From positions 1,798,001 to 1,862,000 of the forward strand of contig NZ_CP084742.1 in NCBI RefSeq assembly GCF_020520285.1: 64,000 bases of DNA. The letters run 5' to 3'. The notes under the pieces are model-generated. The model saw only the letters and a list, made by a program, of their open reading frames with translations, was not told where the DNA came from and searched no databases. The stretch comes from Pseudomonas sp. L5B5 (GTDB lineage: Bacteria > Pseudomonadota > Gammaproteobacteria > Pseudomonadales > Pseudomonadaceae). The position numbers were made by a program, and so were the translations under genes. The stretch's first letter is position 1, and each line of letters begins with the position of its first letter. Shown piece by piece: positions 34,836 through 44,589 of the stretch.

Positions 34836-35930
34836 CTAGAGCAGGCCTGGTGAAACGATGATCTTGACGTTGTGCTCCTTGTTGTTGACCAGCTCTTCGA
34901 AGCCCTGGCCGACGATGTCCTCCAGCTGGATGCGCCCGGTCACCAGCGGCGTGATATCCAGGCGGCCATCGGCGATGAAGGCGATCACGTCGGCGAACTC
35001 GCCGTTGTAGGCCAGGGCCCCCAGCAGCTGTTTCTCGGTGGCCACCAACTCGAAGAAGTTGAACTCGCTGGGCTCTTCGAAAATCCCCACCAGCACGCAC
35101 TTGCCGGCCTTGCGGATCAGGTCGATGGCCAGCTTGGCGGTGTGCTTGTTGCCGATGCACTCAAAGCTGACATCGGCCCCCAGCCCGCCGGTCAGGCGCT
35201 TGACCTCGGCCAGGGCGTCGCATTCCTTGGGATCGAGCACATGGCTGGCGCCCACCTCCAGGGCCTTGGCCTTGCGCGCACCGGACATTTCCAGGGCGAT
35301 CACCTGGGCCGCGCCTGCGGCCTTGGCACACATGATGGTGCACAGGCCGATGGTGCCGGCGCCGACCACCACCACGTTCTGCCCGAGCAAACTGCCGGCC
35401 TTCTTCACCGCGTGCATGCCCACCGCCAGCGGCTCGATCAGGGCCCCGGCCTCGGCGGGAAAGTTGTCCGGCAAGGCGTACAGCAGGTTGGCCGGCACGT
35501 TGACCAATTCAGCGAAGGCGCCGTTGTTCATCAGCCCGGTGAAGGCCAGGTTTTCGCAGATGTTGTACAGCCCATGGGTGCAGTAGTAGCAGGTGCCGCA
35601 ATGCTGGCAGGCGTCCGCCGCCACCGGCTGGCCAACACTGAAACCCCGGACCCCTTCACCGAGGGCAACGATCTCGCCGCAGAACTCGTGGCCGAGGATG
35701 CACTGGCCCTTGATCCCGGTCAGCGGGTGCGGCGCCTCCACCGGAATGAACACCGGCCCGGCCACGTATTCGTGCAGGTCGGAGCCGCAGATGCCGCACC
35801 AGTCGACGCGGATCTGCACCCAGCCGGCAGGCGGCGCGTCGGGCAGCGGCACGTCCTCGACGCGGATATCGTGGCGGCCGTGCCAGACCGCGGCGCGCAT
35901 GCTGGCAACAGGCTTGAGGGAAACACTCAT
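34836..35930 (-). CDS. bdh: 2,3-butanediol dehydrogenase, zinc-dependent MDR family
   Basis: A 364-residue medium-chain dehydrogenase interconverting 2,3-butanediol and acetoin with NAD(H). Zinc sites are visible: CGICGSDLHEY (catalytic Cys region), GHEFCGEI, and the structural-zinc cysteines in CQHCGTCYYCTHGLYNICE. The cofactor loop is VVVGAGTIGLCTIMCAKAAGA. The start at 35930 has AGGAG 8 nt upstream. Last gene of acoXABC-bdh, so butanediol is oxidised to acetoin, which the AcoABC complex then cleaves. Confidence 0.94.
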   Translation of the reverse strand: MSVSLKPVASMRAAVWHGRHDIRVEDVPLPDAPPAGWVQIRVDWCGICGSDLHEYVAGPVFIPVEAPHPLTGIKGQCILGHEFCGEIVALGEGVRGFSVGQPVAADACQHCGTCYYCTHGLYNICENLAFTGLMNNGAFAELVNVPANLLYALPDNFPAEAGALIEPLAVGMHAVKKAGSLLGQNVVVVGAGTIGLCTIMCAKAAGAAQVIALEMSGARKAKALEVGASHVLDPKECDALAEVKRLTGGLGADVSFECIGNKHTAKLAIDLIRKAGKCVLVGIFEEPSEFNFFELVATEKQLLGALAYNGEFADVIAFIADGRLDITPLVTGRIQLEDIVGQGFEELVNNKEHNVKIIVSPGLL

Positions 35931-35988
35931 CGTGGCTTCTCCTGATTGTCGTAGAGCTGCGACGGCCCCCTGGCCGCCGCAGAAAACC

Positions 35989-37101
35989 TCAGTGCTGCTG
36001 GATGAAGTCGAGGATCAGGCGGTTGACCTGTTCCGCGCTTTCCATCTGCACCATGTGCCCCTGCCCCGGCAGCACCTCGATCTGCGCCTTGAGATCGGCG
36101 CTGTGGCTCACCGGGATGATCCGGTCGTCGCTGCCCCAGATCACCAGCACCGGCTGCGCACCGTCCTGCACTACCGGCCGCAGGTCAGCCTGCTGGCGGC
36201 CGTCGGCGAACAACGTGCCCGCCAGTTGCCCAAGGGCCGCCTGCACCCCTTCCAGGCGCTTGTACTTGAGCATGTCGTCGAGCATCTGCCGGTTCACCAG
36301 CTCGGCATTGGAGAACAGTTGCACCAGTTGCGGCTTCAGCGCATTGCGGTTGCCCGCCTCGACAAAGCCTTGCAGGTAGTCGCCGTTGATCTCGCGGCCC
36401 AGCCCGGCGCTACCGATCAGGGTCAGGGAGCGCACCCGCTGCGGCGCCAGCCGAGCGGTGTTGAGGGCCACCGCACCGCCCATGGAGTGGCCCACCAGAT
36501 GGGCCACGGGGATGTCCAGGTGATCCAGCAGCGCCAGCAGCACTTGGCTCAACTCGTCCAGGTCGCCCCGTTGCAGGACCTTGGCCGATTCGCCGTGGCC
36601 CGGCAGGTCGAGGGCGATCACCCGGCGCCCGGCTGCCAGGGCTTCGTGGTTGAACAGCCAGTTGTTGAGGTCGCCGCCGAAACCGTGCACCAGCAGCAGC
36701 GGCGTGCCGCCTTCACCACGCTCGAAATAACGGATCAGCCGGCCGCCGATTTCGACCTTCTGCGGCGCCGGGCCGCTGTCTTCGTCGGCGCTGTCGCCGG
36801 GCACGAAGCTGGCCTGGAACTGCTCGATCACCGCGTCGATCTCGGCGTCGCTGGCCTCGCCTTCCACCACGATGCCCAGCAGCGCGCCCACTGCCAGGGT
36901 CTCGTCCTGGCGGGCGATCTGCCGGCGCAGGATGCCGGAGAACGGCGCCTCGACGCTGCTGGAGATCTTGTCGGTCTCCACGTCCAGCACTTCATCGCCC
37001 TTGCTGATGCTCTGCCCCTCTTCCTTGAGCCAGGCATCGACCCGGCCTTCGGTCATCGACAGGCCCCACTTGGGCATGGTCAGGGTATGGATCTGGCTCA
37101 T
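35989..37101 (-). CDS. acoC: Acetoin dehydrogenase E2, dihydrolipoamide acetyltransferase AcoC
   Basis: A 370-residue two-domain protein. The N-terminal lipoyl domain (MPKWGLSMTEGRVDAWLKEEGQSISKGDEVLDVETDKISSSVEAP) has its lipoyl Lys in ETDKIS at about residue 44. The C-terminal alpha/beta-hydrolase-fold domain carries LLLVHGFGGDLNNW and nucleophile GHSMGG. This hydrolase-type catalytic domain, not a classical E2 core, is characteristic of AcoC. Its ATG overlaps the acoB stop by one base (TGATG), showing coupling. Accepts the acetyl group from AcoAB and makes acetyl-CoA. Confidence 0.95.
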   Translation of the reverse strand: MSQIHTLTMPKWGLSMTEGRVDAWLKEEGQSISKGDEVLDVETDKISSSVEAPFSGILRRQIARQDETLAVGALLGIVVEGEASDAEIDAVIEQFQASFVPGDSADEDSGPAPQKVEIGGRLIRYFERGEGGTPLLLVHGFGGDLNNWLFNHEALAAGRRVIALDLPGHGESAKVLQRGDLDELSQVLLALLDHLDIPVAHLVGHSMGGAVALNTARLAPQRVRSLTLIGSAGLGREINGDYLQGFVEAGNRNALKPQLVQLFSNAELVNRQMLDDMLKYKRLEGVQAALGQLAGTLFADGRQQADLRPVVQDGAQPVLVIWGSDDRIIPVSHSADLKAQIEVLPGQGHMVQMESAEQVNRLILDFIQQH

Positions 37102-38114
37102 CAGCGGCTCCACTCGATCACGGTGAGCACGGCGTTCTCGATCTTCGCCGCGTCGGGGATGTACAGGTCTTCCAGGACGTCGGAGAACGGCACTGGCGTA
37201 TGGGGCGCGGTGACCATTTCGATCGGTGCCTTGAGGGCGGCGAAGGCTTTCTGCGCCACCAGGGCCGAGATGTCGGTGGCCATGGAGCAGCGCGGGTTGG
37301 CTTCGTCGATGACCACAAGACGCCCGGTCTTCTCCACGCTTTCCAGGATGCTGTCTTCGTCCAGGGGGCTGGTGGTGCGCAGGTCGATCACCTCGCAATC
37401 GATGCCGCGCCCGGCCAGGGCGCGGGCCGCCTCCAGCGCGGTGTTCACCGTGCGCCCGTAGGACACCAGGGTCACGTCCTTGCCGTCGCGCAGGAAGTTG
37501 GCCTCGCCGAAGGGAATCGCGTAGGACTCTTCCGGCACTTCGCCCTGCAGGCTGTAGAGCAGCTTGTGCTCGCAGAAGATCACCGGGTCGTTGTCGCGGA
37601 TAGCCTGGATCAGCAGGCCCTTGGCGTCGTAGGGCGACGACGGGCAGACCACTTTCAGCCCGGGGATGTGGGTCCACAGCGAGGTAAGCATCTGCGAGTG
37701 CTGGGCTGCGGCGCGCAGGCCGGCGCCGACCATGGTGCGGATCACCAGCGGGGTCTGGGCCTTGCCGCCGAACATGTAGCGAAACTTCGCCGCCTGGTTG
37801 AGGATCTGGTCCAGGCAGCAGCCGGCGAAGTCGACGAACATCAGCTCGCACACCGGGCGCACGCCACGGGTGGCGGCGCCGACCGCGGCGCCGACGTAGC
37901 CGATCTCCGACAACGGGGTATCCAGCACCCGCCCGGGGAACTGGTGGTAAAGGCCCTTGGTCACCCCGAGCACACCGCCCCAGGCATCGTTGTCGCCGGG
38001 GGCGCCGGCACCGCCGGCCACGTCTTCACCCATGATGAACACGCTGGGGTCGCGACGCATTTCCTGGGCCAGGGCTTCGTTGATGGCCTGCTGGTAACTG
38101 ATTTTTCTCGCCAT
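37101..38114 (-). CDS. acoB: Acetoin dehydrogenase E1 beta subunit AcoB
   Basis: A 337-residue transketolase-like beta subunit. Typical blocks are ARKISYQQAINEALAQEMRRDPSVFIMGEDVAGGAGAPG, TPLSEIGYVGAAVGAATRGVRPVCELMFVDF and VTLVSYGRTVNTALEAARALAGRGIDCEVIDLRTTSPLDEDSI. With AcoA it forms the thiamine-diphosphate E1 that splits acetoin into acetaldehyde and an acetyl unit. Downstream of acoA with a 105-bp gap that holds no gene. Overlaps acoC by one base. Confidence 0.95.
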   Translation of the reverse strand: MARKISYQQAINEALAQEMRRDPSVFIMGEDVAGGAGAPGDNDAWGGVLGVTKGLYHQFPGRVLDTPLSEIGYVGAAVGAATRGVRPVCELMFVDFAGCCLDQILNQAAKFRYMFGGKAQTPLVIRTMVGAGLRAAAQHSQMLTSLWTHIPGLKVVCPSSPYDAKGLLIQAIRDNDPVIFCEHKLLYSLQGEVPEESYAIPFGEANFLRDGKDVTLVSYGRTVNTALEAARALAGRGIDCEVIDLRTTSPLDEDSILESVEKTGRLVVIDEANPRCSMATDISALVAQKAFAALKAPIEMVTAPHTPVPFSDVLEDLYIPDAAKIENAVLTVIEWSR

Positions 38115-38219
38115 GATGATGGTCTCTTGTTGTTCTTGGAGGAGGCTTTAGAACCTGTTCACGATCTAGCGAGCGACGCTCAGGGCACATGCGCCGAGCG
38201 GCAGATCGCGGGCAGGTGC

Positions 38220-39197
38220 TCAGGGGTAGGCGACATACACGTCGCTGAGCAGATCGGCCGGGCTCGGTTTGGGATCGCTTTTGGCCTTGCGCACCGCGTC
38301 CTCGATCAGCGCTTCCACGTCGGCATCGATCTGGTCCAGCTGGCTGGCCTGCACCAGGCCCGAACGGGTGGTGCGTTCGCGGAACTGCATCAGGCAGTCG
38401 TTGTGCTCGCGGTAATGCTTGACCTCGTCGGGGGCGCGGTAGGTCTGGGCGTCGCCCTCGAAGTGGCCGTAGTAGCGGGTCAGCTTGACCTCGATCAGCG
38501 ACGGCCCCTCCCCGGCCCGAGCCCGTTCCACGGCGGCGCCGGCGGCTTCATGCACGGCGAAGAAATCGAAACCGTCCACCGTCACCCCGGGCATGCCGAA
38601 GCCGGCGGCGCGGTCGGCGATGTGGTCGCAGGCCACCGACCAGTTGGACGCCGTGGCCTCGGCGTAACCGTTGTTCTCGGCGATGAACAGGCACGGCAGG
38701 TTCCACACCGAGGCCATGTTCATGGCCTCGAACACCGCGCCTTCGTTGGAGCCGCCGTCGCCGAAGAACACCACCGACACACCGTCGGTGCCTTGCAGCC
38801 GGGCAGCCAGGGCCGCGCCCACCACCAGCGGCGCCCCGGCGCCGACGATGCCGTTGGCGCCGAGCATGCCCTTCTCGAAGTCGGCGATGTGCATGGAGCC
38901 GCCCTTGCCCTGGCAGACCCCGGTCTTCTTGCCGTAGATCTCGGCCATCATCCCGTAGACGTCCACGCCCTTGGCGATGCAATGACCGTGGCCACGGTGG
39001 TTGGAGGCAATGCAATCGTCATCGCGCAGGTGGGCCATGACCCCGGCGGCCGATGCCTCCTCGCCGGCGTAGAGGTGGACGAAACCAGGGATCTCGCCGG
39101 TAGCGAACTCCACGTGCAGGCGCTCTTCGAAAGCGCGGATGGTGCGCATCACCCGGTAGGCGTGCAGCAGTTGGTCAGAGGTCAGGGGTGTCGACAT
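38220..39197 (-). CDS. acoA: Acetoin dehydrogenase E1 alpha subunit AcoA
   Basis: A 325-residue thiamine-diphosphate subunit. The TPP motif is VVFFGDGGSNEGAVFEAMNMASVWNLPCLFIAENN (GDG-x-N). Substrate channel blocks are GFVHLYAGEEASAAGVMAHLRDDDCIASNHRGHGHCIAKG and GGSMHIADFEKGMLGANGIVGAG. Starts 2 bp after the acoX stop, so translation is coupled. First enzyme of the acetoin-cleaving complex. Confidence 0.96.
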   Translation of the reverse strand: MSTPLTSDQLLHAYRVMRTIRAFEERLHVEFATGEIPGFVHLYAGEEASAAGVMAHLRDDDCIASNHRGHGHCIAKGVDVYGMMAEIYGKKTGVCQGKGGSMHIADFEKGMLGANGIVGAGAPLVVGAALAARLQGTDGVSVVFFGDGGSNEGAVFEAMNMASVWNLPCLFIAENNGYAEATASNWSVACDHIADRAAGFGMPGVTVDGFDFFAVHEAAGAAVERARAGEGPSLIEVKLTRYYGHFEGDAQTYRAPDEVKHYREHNDCLMQFRERTTRSGLVQASQLDQIDADVEALIEDAVRKAKSDPKPSPADLLSDVYVAYP

Positions 39198-39199
39198 TT

Positions 39200-40276
39200 T
39201 TATTCTCCAGGGGTGTCTTCAGGCTGAAGGTTCTCGGGGTGTTGCCGGTGATGGCGGTCGATGGCCAGCAGGCGCTGGCGCGCCGCGTGTTCCAGGACCG
39301 CATTGACGTCGATGCTCAGCGGGCCGCCGGCATCCAGGGTGACCGTGGGCCGATCACCGGGGTTGAACTCGATCTCGCGCTCGCCATCCAGGGCCAGGGT
39401 GCCGGCGCTCAGGCACAGGGGCTGGGGCACATCGGCTTGCAGGTAGCCGGCCTCCAGCACCCCGCAGCCCTGCAACAGGCCGGGAGCCAGGGGCACCAGC
39501 AGCGCCTCGGGGGATTGCGGGTCCAGGCGCATCCAGGCGCCGTGGGGGGCCTGGCGAGTGACCGGCAGCCACAGCCCGCACAGGGCGGAAATACCGATGG
39601 ACTGCGGCTCGGCAAAGGTCACGAAGACCTGCGCCAGGTCGCTGGCGCGGCTGATGGCCCGGGCCCCGACAAAGGTCAAGGGCGACACCGCCACGTCCAC
39701 CAGGGCCACCTCCCGCAGGCCCCTGGACGGCTCGCGCACCAGCAGGCGCTTGTTGCGTCGCAGGGCAATTTCGCGGGGCACCCGGCCGCTGGCGTAGAGC
39801 CCGCCGGCCAGCCCGGCGCTGGTGGCTTCGCGCAGCTCTGGAAAGGCGTTGTTGGTGCCGGTGGACAGGGTCAGCAGCGGGATATCGCCGACCTCGGCGG
39901 CCACCGCCTTGTGGGTGCCGTCGCCACCGAGCACAGCAATCAGCGCCACCCCGCGTTCAGCCATCCAGCGGGCCGCCTGGCGGGTGTCCTCAACGCTCTG
40001 GCGCAGGGTCAGGTCGAGGAACTCCAGGGCCGGCCAGTGCTGCTCCCGGGCCTGGCGGCTGTGGCTGTTCTTCTGCACCGCGGCGGCGATACCGGTCATG
40101 TCGGTGGGCATCAGCACCTGCTCGATGCCGGTGGCGCCGAAGGCCGCCAGCAGACGCTGGATCACCGAGACCTTGTCGGTGCTGGAGAACAGCCCGGCAT
40201 TGGCGGTCAGGCGGCGCACATCACGCCCCGAAGCCGGGTTGGCAATGATGCCCACGCTCAGGGGACGGCGGTTCAT
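39200..40276 (-). CDS. acoX: AcoX, NAD kinase-like protein of acetoin operons
   Basis: A 358-residue protein with an ATP-NAD kinase-like fold: IIANPASGRDVRRLTA at the N-terminus, VALIAVLGGDGTHKAVAAEVGDIPLLTLSTGTNNAFPE (GGDGT and NNAFP) at about 115-155. It is conserved with aco operons, but its exact role in acetoin catabolism is not settled. The start at ATG 40276 gives MNRRPLSVGIIANP. First gene of the operon, about 100 nt downstream of the predicted sigma-54 start site. Confidence 0.93.
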   Translation of the reverse strand: MNRRPLSVGIIANPASGRDVRRLTANAGLFSSTDKVSVIQRLLAAFGATGIEQVLMPTDMTGIAAAVQKNSHSRQAREQHWPALEFLDLTLRQSVEDTRQAARWMAERGVALIAVLGGDGTHKAVAAEVGDIPLLTLSTGTNNAFPELREATSAGLAGGLYASGRVPREIALRRNKRLLVREPSRGLREVALVDVAVSPLTFVGARAISRASDLAQVFVTFAEPQSIGISALCGLWLPVTRQAPHGAWMRLDPQSPEALLVPLAPGLLQGCGVLEAGYLQADVPQPLCLSAGTLALDGEREIEFNPGDRPTVTLDAGGPLSIDVNAVLEHAARQRLLAIDRHHRQHPENLQPEDTPGE

Positions 40277-40385
40277 GGGTTGACCCCGGGCGGAACACAG
40301 GCAGGAGAAAACATCGGGCACCTCGTTCTTGTTCTTAGATGGGCCAGTCGGCGTTGGATGCCGAGGGCTGGTTGCCAGGAGCCAG

Positions 40386-40401
40386 AGCAAGGCCAGTGCC
40401 A
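40386..40401 (-). promoter_or_regulatory. Sigma-54 promoter of acoXABC-bdh
   Basis: TGGCACTGGCCTTGCT on the minus strand: TGGCAC-N5-TTGCT, invariant GG and GC spaced by 10 nt, a near-perfect sigma-54 match. Located between acoX and the divergent acoR, downstream of two operator palindromes. Confidence 0.85.
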
Positions 40402-40479
40402 GTTGTCGATAAAGTCGTGAAAAGGCCCATCGCAGAGCGGTTTCTGCGCTCCTGCCCGGGTGCCGGGAAACCCCATGGC

Positions 40480-40496
40480 TGAGACATCGCATGTCA
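40480..40496. promoter_or_regulatory. AcoR upstream activating site, imperfect copy
   Basis: TGAGACATCGCATGTCA: the half-site TGAGAC is identical to that of the perfect palindrome 43 bp away; the other half has two mismatches. The two centres are about four helical turns apart, on the same face of the DNA. Confidence 0.6.
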
Positions 40497-40522
40497 GGCT
40501 GCACGGCGCCCTGGCAAGACCC

Positions 40523-40539
40523 TGAGACGTTGCGTCTCA
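40523..40539. promoter_or_regulatory. AcoR upstream activating site, perfect palindrome
   Basis: TGAGAC-GTTGC-GTCTCA, perfect 6-bp arms. It lies about 130 bp upstream of the acoX -24 element and about 100 bp before acoR, suited to act as enhancer for the operon and to autoregulate acoR. Binding by AcoR is inferred. Confidence 0.7.
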
Positions 40540-40631
40540 ACCCCACCGCCGGGCCAGCCGGTGCTTGTCCAGGTGCGCGGATCGGCGCTTAATGCGTGCA
40601 CAACGATAAGAAGCTGCAACCGGAGGCCTTC

Positions 40632-42500
40632 ATGCTTTCCGCACATTCAAAAGCCCATGTGGACTGCGTCAGCCGGGTCCTGAAAAACGCCGCGCACCTG
40701 CCCCAGGCGCCGGTGCCGAGCCTGATCCTCGATTCCTGGCGCCGCTCCATGGAGCAGCACCATCTGGACCCCGGCTCGCTGCAGGGGCCGCGCATCCTGT
40801 CCGAAAACGTGCTCAAGGAATGCCGCGAGCGTTCCGAGCTGTTCCTGCGCATCGCCAGTGAAGAGGTGGCCCGCCTGCACGGCCGGGTGCGCGAGGCCGA
40901 CTACTGCGTGCTGCTCACCGACGCCCAGGGCCAGACCATCGACTACCGCGTGGAATCCACCCTGCGCAACGACTGCCGCAAGGCCGGCCTGTACCTGGGC
41001 ACCTGCTGGTCGGAGGGTGAAGAAGGCACCTGCGGCGTGGCGGCGGTGCTCACTGCCCGCGCGCCAGTCACGGTGCACAAGCGCGACCACTTTCGCGCTG
41101 CATTCATCGGCCTGACCTGCTCCGCCGCCCCGGTGTTCGATCCCCAGGGCGGACTGCTGGGGGTGCTGGATGTGTCGGCGGTACGTTCTCCGGACGACCG
41201 CCGTTCCCAGCACCTGATCCGGCAGATGGTGGTGCAGAGCGCGCGGGAGATCGAGCAGGCGTTCTTCATGAGCAGCGCCCAGGGCTACTGGGTGCTGCGA
41301 GCCCATGCCAGCCCGGGTTATGTCGACAGCCAGCCGGACTTGCTGCTGGCCTGGGACGACGACGGCTGCCTGCAGGCACTGAACCCGGCGGCGCGCCACT
41401 ACCTGCTACGGCGCCACGGGCAACTGCCCCGGCATATCGGCCAAGTGTTCGATGCCCAGTTGCTGCACCGCGCCCGGGACCAGGCACTGTGGCCGCTGAA
41501 CGCTGAACTGCACGGACGCCTGCAAGCCCCCCGGCTGCGCCCCAGCCGCCCACGCCTGACACTGGCTGGCGAGGTACTCGACCCCAGGGTGGAGCAGAGC
41601 CTGCGCCTGGCGGTGCGGGTCAAGGACCGCCACCTGCCGGTGCTGGTCCAGGGCGAGACCGGCTCCGGCAAGGAAGTCTTCGCCCGCCAGTTACACCAGG
41701 CCAGCCAGCGCCGGGACCGGCCCTTTGTCGCGGTGAACTGCGCGGCCATCCCGGAAAACCTGATCGAGAGCGAACTGTTCGGTTATGTCGCCGGAGCCTT
41801 TACCGGCGCCTCCAGCAAGGGCATGCAGGGCCTGCTGCAACAGGCCGATGGCGGCACCCTGTTCCTCGATGAAATCGGCGACATGCCCCTGGCCTTGCAG
41901 AGTCGCCTGCTGCGGGTGCTGGCCGAGGGTGAAGTGGCACCATTAGGCGCCGCGCAGCGCAAGTCGGTGGACATCCAGGTGATCTGCGCCACCCATCGCG
42001 ACCTGGAAGCGCTGGTGGCCGCAGGCAGCTTTCGCGAGGACCTGTATTTCCGCCTGGGCGGCGCGCGTTTTCAACTGCCGCCCCTGCGCGAACGCAGCGA
42101 CCGGCTGGCGCTGATCACCCGGATTGTCGAAGAGGAATCCAAGCGCTGTGGCGCGCCGGTACAACTGGGCGACGAGGCCCTGGAATGCCTGCTGGGCTAC
42201 CGCTGGCCAGGCAACGTGCGCCAGCTGCGGCATGTGCTGCGTTATGCCTGTGCGGTATGCGAAGGGCCACTGATCCAGCTGCATGACCTGCCCGAGCAAC
42301 TGCGTGGCGCCGCAACCCCAGGCACCCTGCCCGCCCCGCAAACCGTCACCAGCCCCGAGCGCCAGGCCCTGCTCGACGCCCTGGTGCGTCACCGCTGGAA
42401 ACCGCTGGCGGCGGCCAAGGCCCTGGGCATCTCGCGGGCGACCCTGTATCGCCGAGTCCAGCAACACGGCATCCAGATGCCCGGACGCAGTCCGGCATGA
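40632..42500 (+). CDS. acoR: AcoR, sigma-54-dependent activator of acetoin catabolism
   Basis: A 622-residue enhancer-binding protein. An N-terminal GAF-like sensor (about 70-220: [48 protein letters not shown]) is followed by an AAA+ domain with [14 protein letters not shown] in [13 protein letters not shown], and [12 protein letters not shown]-terminal Fis-type HTH follows ([23 protein letters not shown]). I set the start at ATG 40632, which has GGAGG 5 nt upstream; the earlier in-frame ATG contains that site downstream. Divergent from acoX. Acetoin or its breakdown product is the usual effector. Confidence 0.95.
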   Translation: MLSAHSKAHVDCVSRVLKNAAHLPQAPVPSLILDSWRRSMEQHHLDPGSLQGPRILSENVLKECRERSELFLRIASEEVARLHGRVREADYCVLLTDAQGQTIDYRVESTLRNDCRKAGLYLGTCWSEGEEGTCGVAAVLTARAPVTVHKRDHFRAAFIGLTCSAAPVFDPQGGLLGVLDVSAVRSPDDRRSQHLIRQMVVQSAREIEQAFFMSSAQGYWVLRAHASPGYVDSQPDLLLAWDDDGCLQALNPAARHYLLRRHGQLPRHIGQVFDAQLLHRARDQALWPLNAELHGRLQAPRLRPSRPRLTLAGEVLDPRVEQSLRLAVRVKDRHLPVLVQGETGSGKEVFARQLHQASQRRDRPFVAVNCAAIPENLIESELFGYVAGAFTGASSKGMQGLLQQADGGTLFLDEIGDMPLALQSRLLRVLAEGEVAPLGAAQRKSVDIQVICATHRDLEALVAAGSFREDLYFRLGGARFQLPPLRERSDRLALITRIVEEESKRCGAPVQLGDEALECLLGYRWPGNVRQLRHVLRYACAVCEGPLIQLHDLPEQLRGAATPGTLPAPQTVTSPERQALLDALVRHRWKPLAAAKALGISRATLYRRVQQHGIQMPGRSPA

Positions 42501-42680
42501 GGACCGGCGACCTGGATCGACGGCCTGGCACGGACCGCTCCACCCTGGAATCTTCACCCTGGATTCGGGTGGTTTCGTCCATTGGTCGCGGATGCTTTTG
42601 GCCAGGAAATTACCTATGCTGGCGGCTCACAAGGAAGTCCTCTTCCCCCGACAGGCAATCCAAAGATTCCCTCCATTCCT

Positions 42681-43355
42681 ATGCATGACTCTCGACTCCC
42701 CCCATCCATGGCAGCAAGCGGCAAATCCGGCAGTCCCGCACGACGAGGGCGCCCCCTGGGCAACCACGAGGAGAAACGCGCAGAGCTGCTCAAGGCGGTG
42801 GTCGCCGTGGTGGCCCAGGAAGGCTACATCGGCACCTCCATGCGGCGCGTCGCGCAATATGCCAACTGCACCACCGGCGCGGTGACCTACTACTTCGCCA
42901 ACAAGGAAGAGATGATCGCCGCTGCCGCGCAGGATCTGTTCGACCAGTTCGACGCCATGCTCGCCCGCGAAGCCGCCAAGCCGCGGGTGGACATCAAGAC
43001 GATCATTTCCAGCTGGCTGAGCTGGGGCAAGGGCGGTGAGGCCAACGCCTTGCTCGCGGCCCTGTTCCACCTGCTGACCCACGCCCGCCACGAGCAGTCC
43101 CTGGCCGATATCTTCCAGCACCGCTACGCCTGCTTTCGCTCGTCGTTTGCCACGATGCTGGCCAAGGGTCAGGCCCAGGGCGACATCCGCGACGATATCG
43201 ATGCCCAGTTGCTGGCCGACCAGATCTGCGCCATGGGCGACGGCTGGAAGATGGTCCAGCCGATGGAGCCTGCGCGCTTCGCTCCCGAACGCCAGGAAGC
43301 CCTGCTCGACGCGGTGGTGATCCTGGTGTCTGCGCAAAACAACCGCAGCCGGTAA
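42681..43355 (+). CDS. TetR-family transcriptional regulator
   Basis: A 224-residue TetR repressor. After a flexible N-terminal ~30 residues, the HTH is RAELLKAVVAVVAQEGYIGTSMRRVAQYANCTTGAVTYYFANKEEM, with the recognition helix TTGAVTYYF. The rest is a helical ligand-binding domain of the BetI/AcrR-like type. The start could be ATG 42681 or ATG 42708; neither has a strong ribosome site. Located between acoR and a convergent AraC regulator. The target is unclear. Confidence 0.88.
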   Translation: MHDSRLPPSMAASGKSGSPARRGRPLGNHEEKRAELLKAVVAVVAQEGYIGTSMRRVAQYANCTTGAVTYYFANKEEMIAAAAQDLFDQFDAMLAREAAKPRVDIKTIISSWLSWGKGGEANALLAALFHLLTHARHEQSLADIFQHRYACFRSSFATMLAKGQAQGDIRDDIDAQLLADQICAMGDGWKMVQPMEPARFAPERQEALLDAVVILVSAQNNRSR

Positions 43356-43392
43356 CCCCCGCCGCACCGTCAGGGAGCCTGTGCCCTGGCGG

Positions 43393-44418
43393 CTATCCCG
43401 CCCCAGGGGCGCCGGGCTGGAACCGCGCACGGTAGCGACCAGGGCTTTCCCCGATCCACTTCTTGAACGCTCGATGAAAAGCGCTGGGTTCCTGGAACCC
43501 GGTGAGTTCGGCGATCTCGCCGATGCTGACCGACGACCGTCGCAACAGGTCCACCGCCACTGCGCGACGGACCTCATCCTTGATTTCCTGATAGGCGCCA
43601 CCTTCGCGCTCCAGGCGCCGGCGCAACGTACTCGGGCTCATCTGCAATTCCCGGGCGAAGGCTTCCAGGGTCGGCCACTGGCTGTAGTGGCTTGCGCGCA
43701 GGCGCTGGTGCACCTGGGTGGTGAGGCCGTGCTGATTGCGAAAACGGATCACCAGCCACTGCGGCGCACTGCGCAGGAACACCTTGAGCGAGGCCAGGTC
43801 CTGGACCACTGGCAGGCGCAACAAGCGGCTGGCGAACTCGATCTCGGTACGCCCGGCATTCCAGGTCAGGTTGCTGCCCCACAGCAACGGGTCGTCGTCG
43901 AGGCTGAGGCGGCCATGGCGAAAATCCGCGCGGTCGATGGGGATTCGCCGGCCACCCAGCCAGCACAGCAGGCTGATGATCAGCACCAGCAGGGTTTCCT
44001 CGGCGTAATGAGCCCGTAACGGATCACCCCCCCGGCTCTCGAGGCTGATCACCGCACGCTTGCCACGCACACTGAGGCTGGCGCGCAGGTCTTGCAGGAA
44101 CAGGCCGAAGTTGCCCAGGCACTGGCGCAGGGCCTTCTCCAGGTTCGGCTCCTGGATCAGCCCGCGGCAGATCAGCGCAAAGGCCCCTGGCGGCAGGCCG
44201 TGGGAGTCGAGCTGGAAGAACTCGTCCTGCAGCTCGCGGATCTGCATCAGCCACAGGGCTGCAAAAGCACTGCCGGGCACCCGCGCCCGAGGCTGTTCGA
44301 GCAGCGCAGGATCGATCCCGGCCTCGCTCAAAAGGGCTGCCAGGCGCTGCGGTCGCTGTTGCAGGGCGTGGGTCATGACCCGCAGGTAATAGGCCGCGAC
44401 CGAATCGGTGTCACGCAT
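43393..44418 (-). CDS. AraC-family regulator with N-terminal arabinose-binding-like domain (OruR/ArgR-like subgroup)
   Basis: A 341-residue regulator. The long N-terminal domain (VAAYYLRVMTHALQQRPQRLAALLSEAGIDPALLEQPRARVPGSAFAALWLMQIRELQDEFF) is of the AraC_binding_2/arabinose-type found in OruR-like proteins. The two C-terminal HTHs read ARELQMSPSTLRRRLEREGGAYQEIKDEVRRAVAVDLLRRSSVSIGEIAELTGFQEPSAFHRAFKKWIGESPGRYRA. Start ATG 44418 with GGAGG 11 nt upstream. Divergent from the 3-hydroxyacyl-CoA dehydrogenase gene, its likely target. Confidence 0.9.
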   Translation of the reverse strand: MRDTDSVAAYYLRVMTHALQQRPQRLAALLSEAGIDPALLEQPRARVPGSAFAALWLMQIRELQDEFFQLDSHGLPPGAFALICRGLIQEPNLEKALRQCLGNFGLFLQDLRASLSVRGKRAVISLESRGGDPLRAHYAEETLLVLIISLLCWLGGRRIPIDRADFRHGRLSLDDDPLLWGSNLTWNAGRTEIEFASRLLRLPVVQDLASLKVFLRSAPQWLVIRFRNQHGLTTQVHQRLRASHYSQWPTLEAFARELQMSPSTLRRRLEREGGAYQEIKDEVRRAVAVDLLRRSSVSIGEIAELTGFQEPSAFHRAFKKWIGESPGRYRARFQPGAPGAG

Positions 44419-44589
44419 CTGGCAGCTGTCCTCCGGCAATGGCCGCTGTGGCAAAAAACGCCAGCACGGTTGACCGCTTTCGGCATAGTCCGCCCCCCTG
44501 CAGGGGCCCTAGACTCGCGCTCGACAATGGGCCGTGCAAGGCATGGCCGCCATGCTCCGCGAAGGCAACGAACAAAGGAAGAGCTGAAG

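Noticed and set aside
37200..39227. Plus-strand frame of about 675 codons opposite acoA and acoB
   Set aside because: Antisense shadow of well-conserved acetoin dehydrogenase genes.
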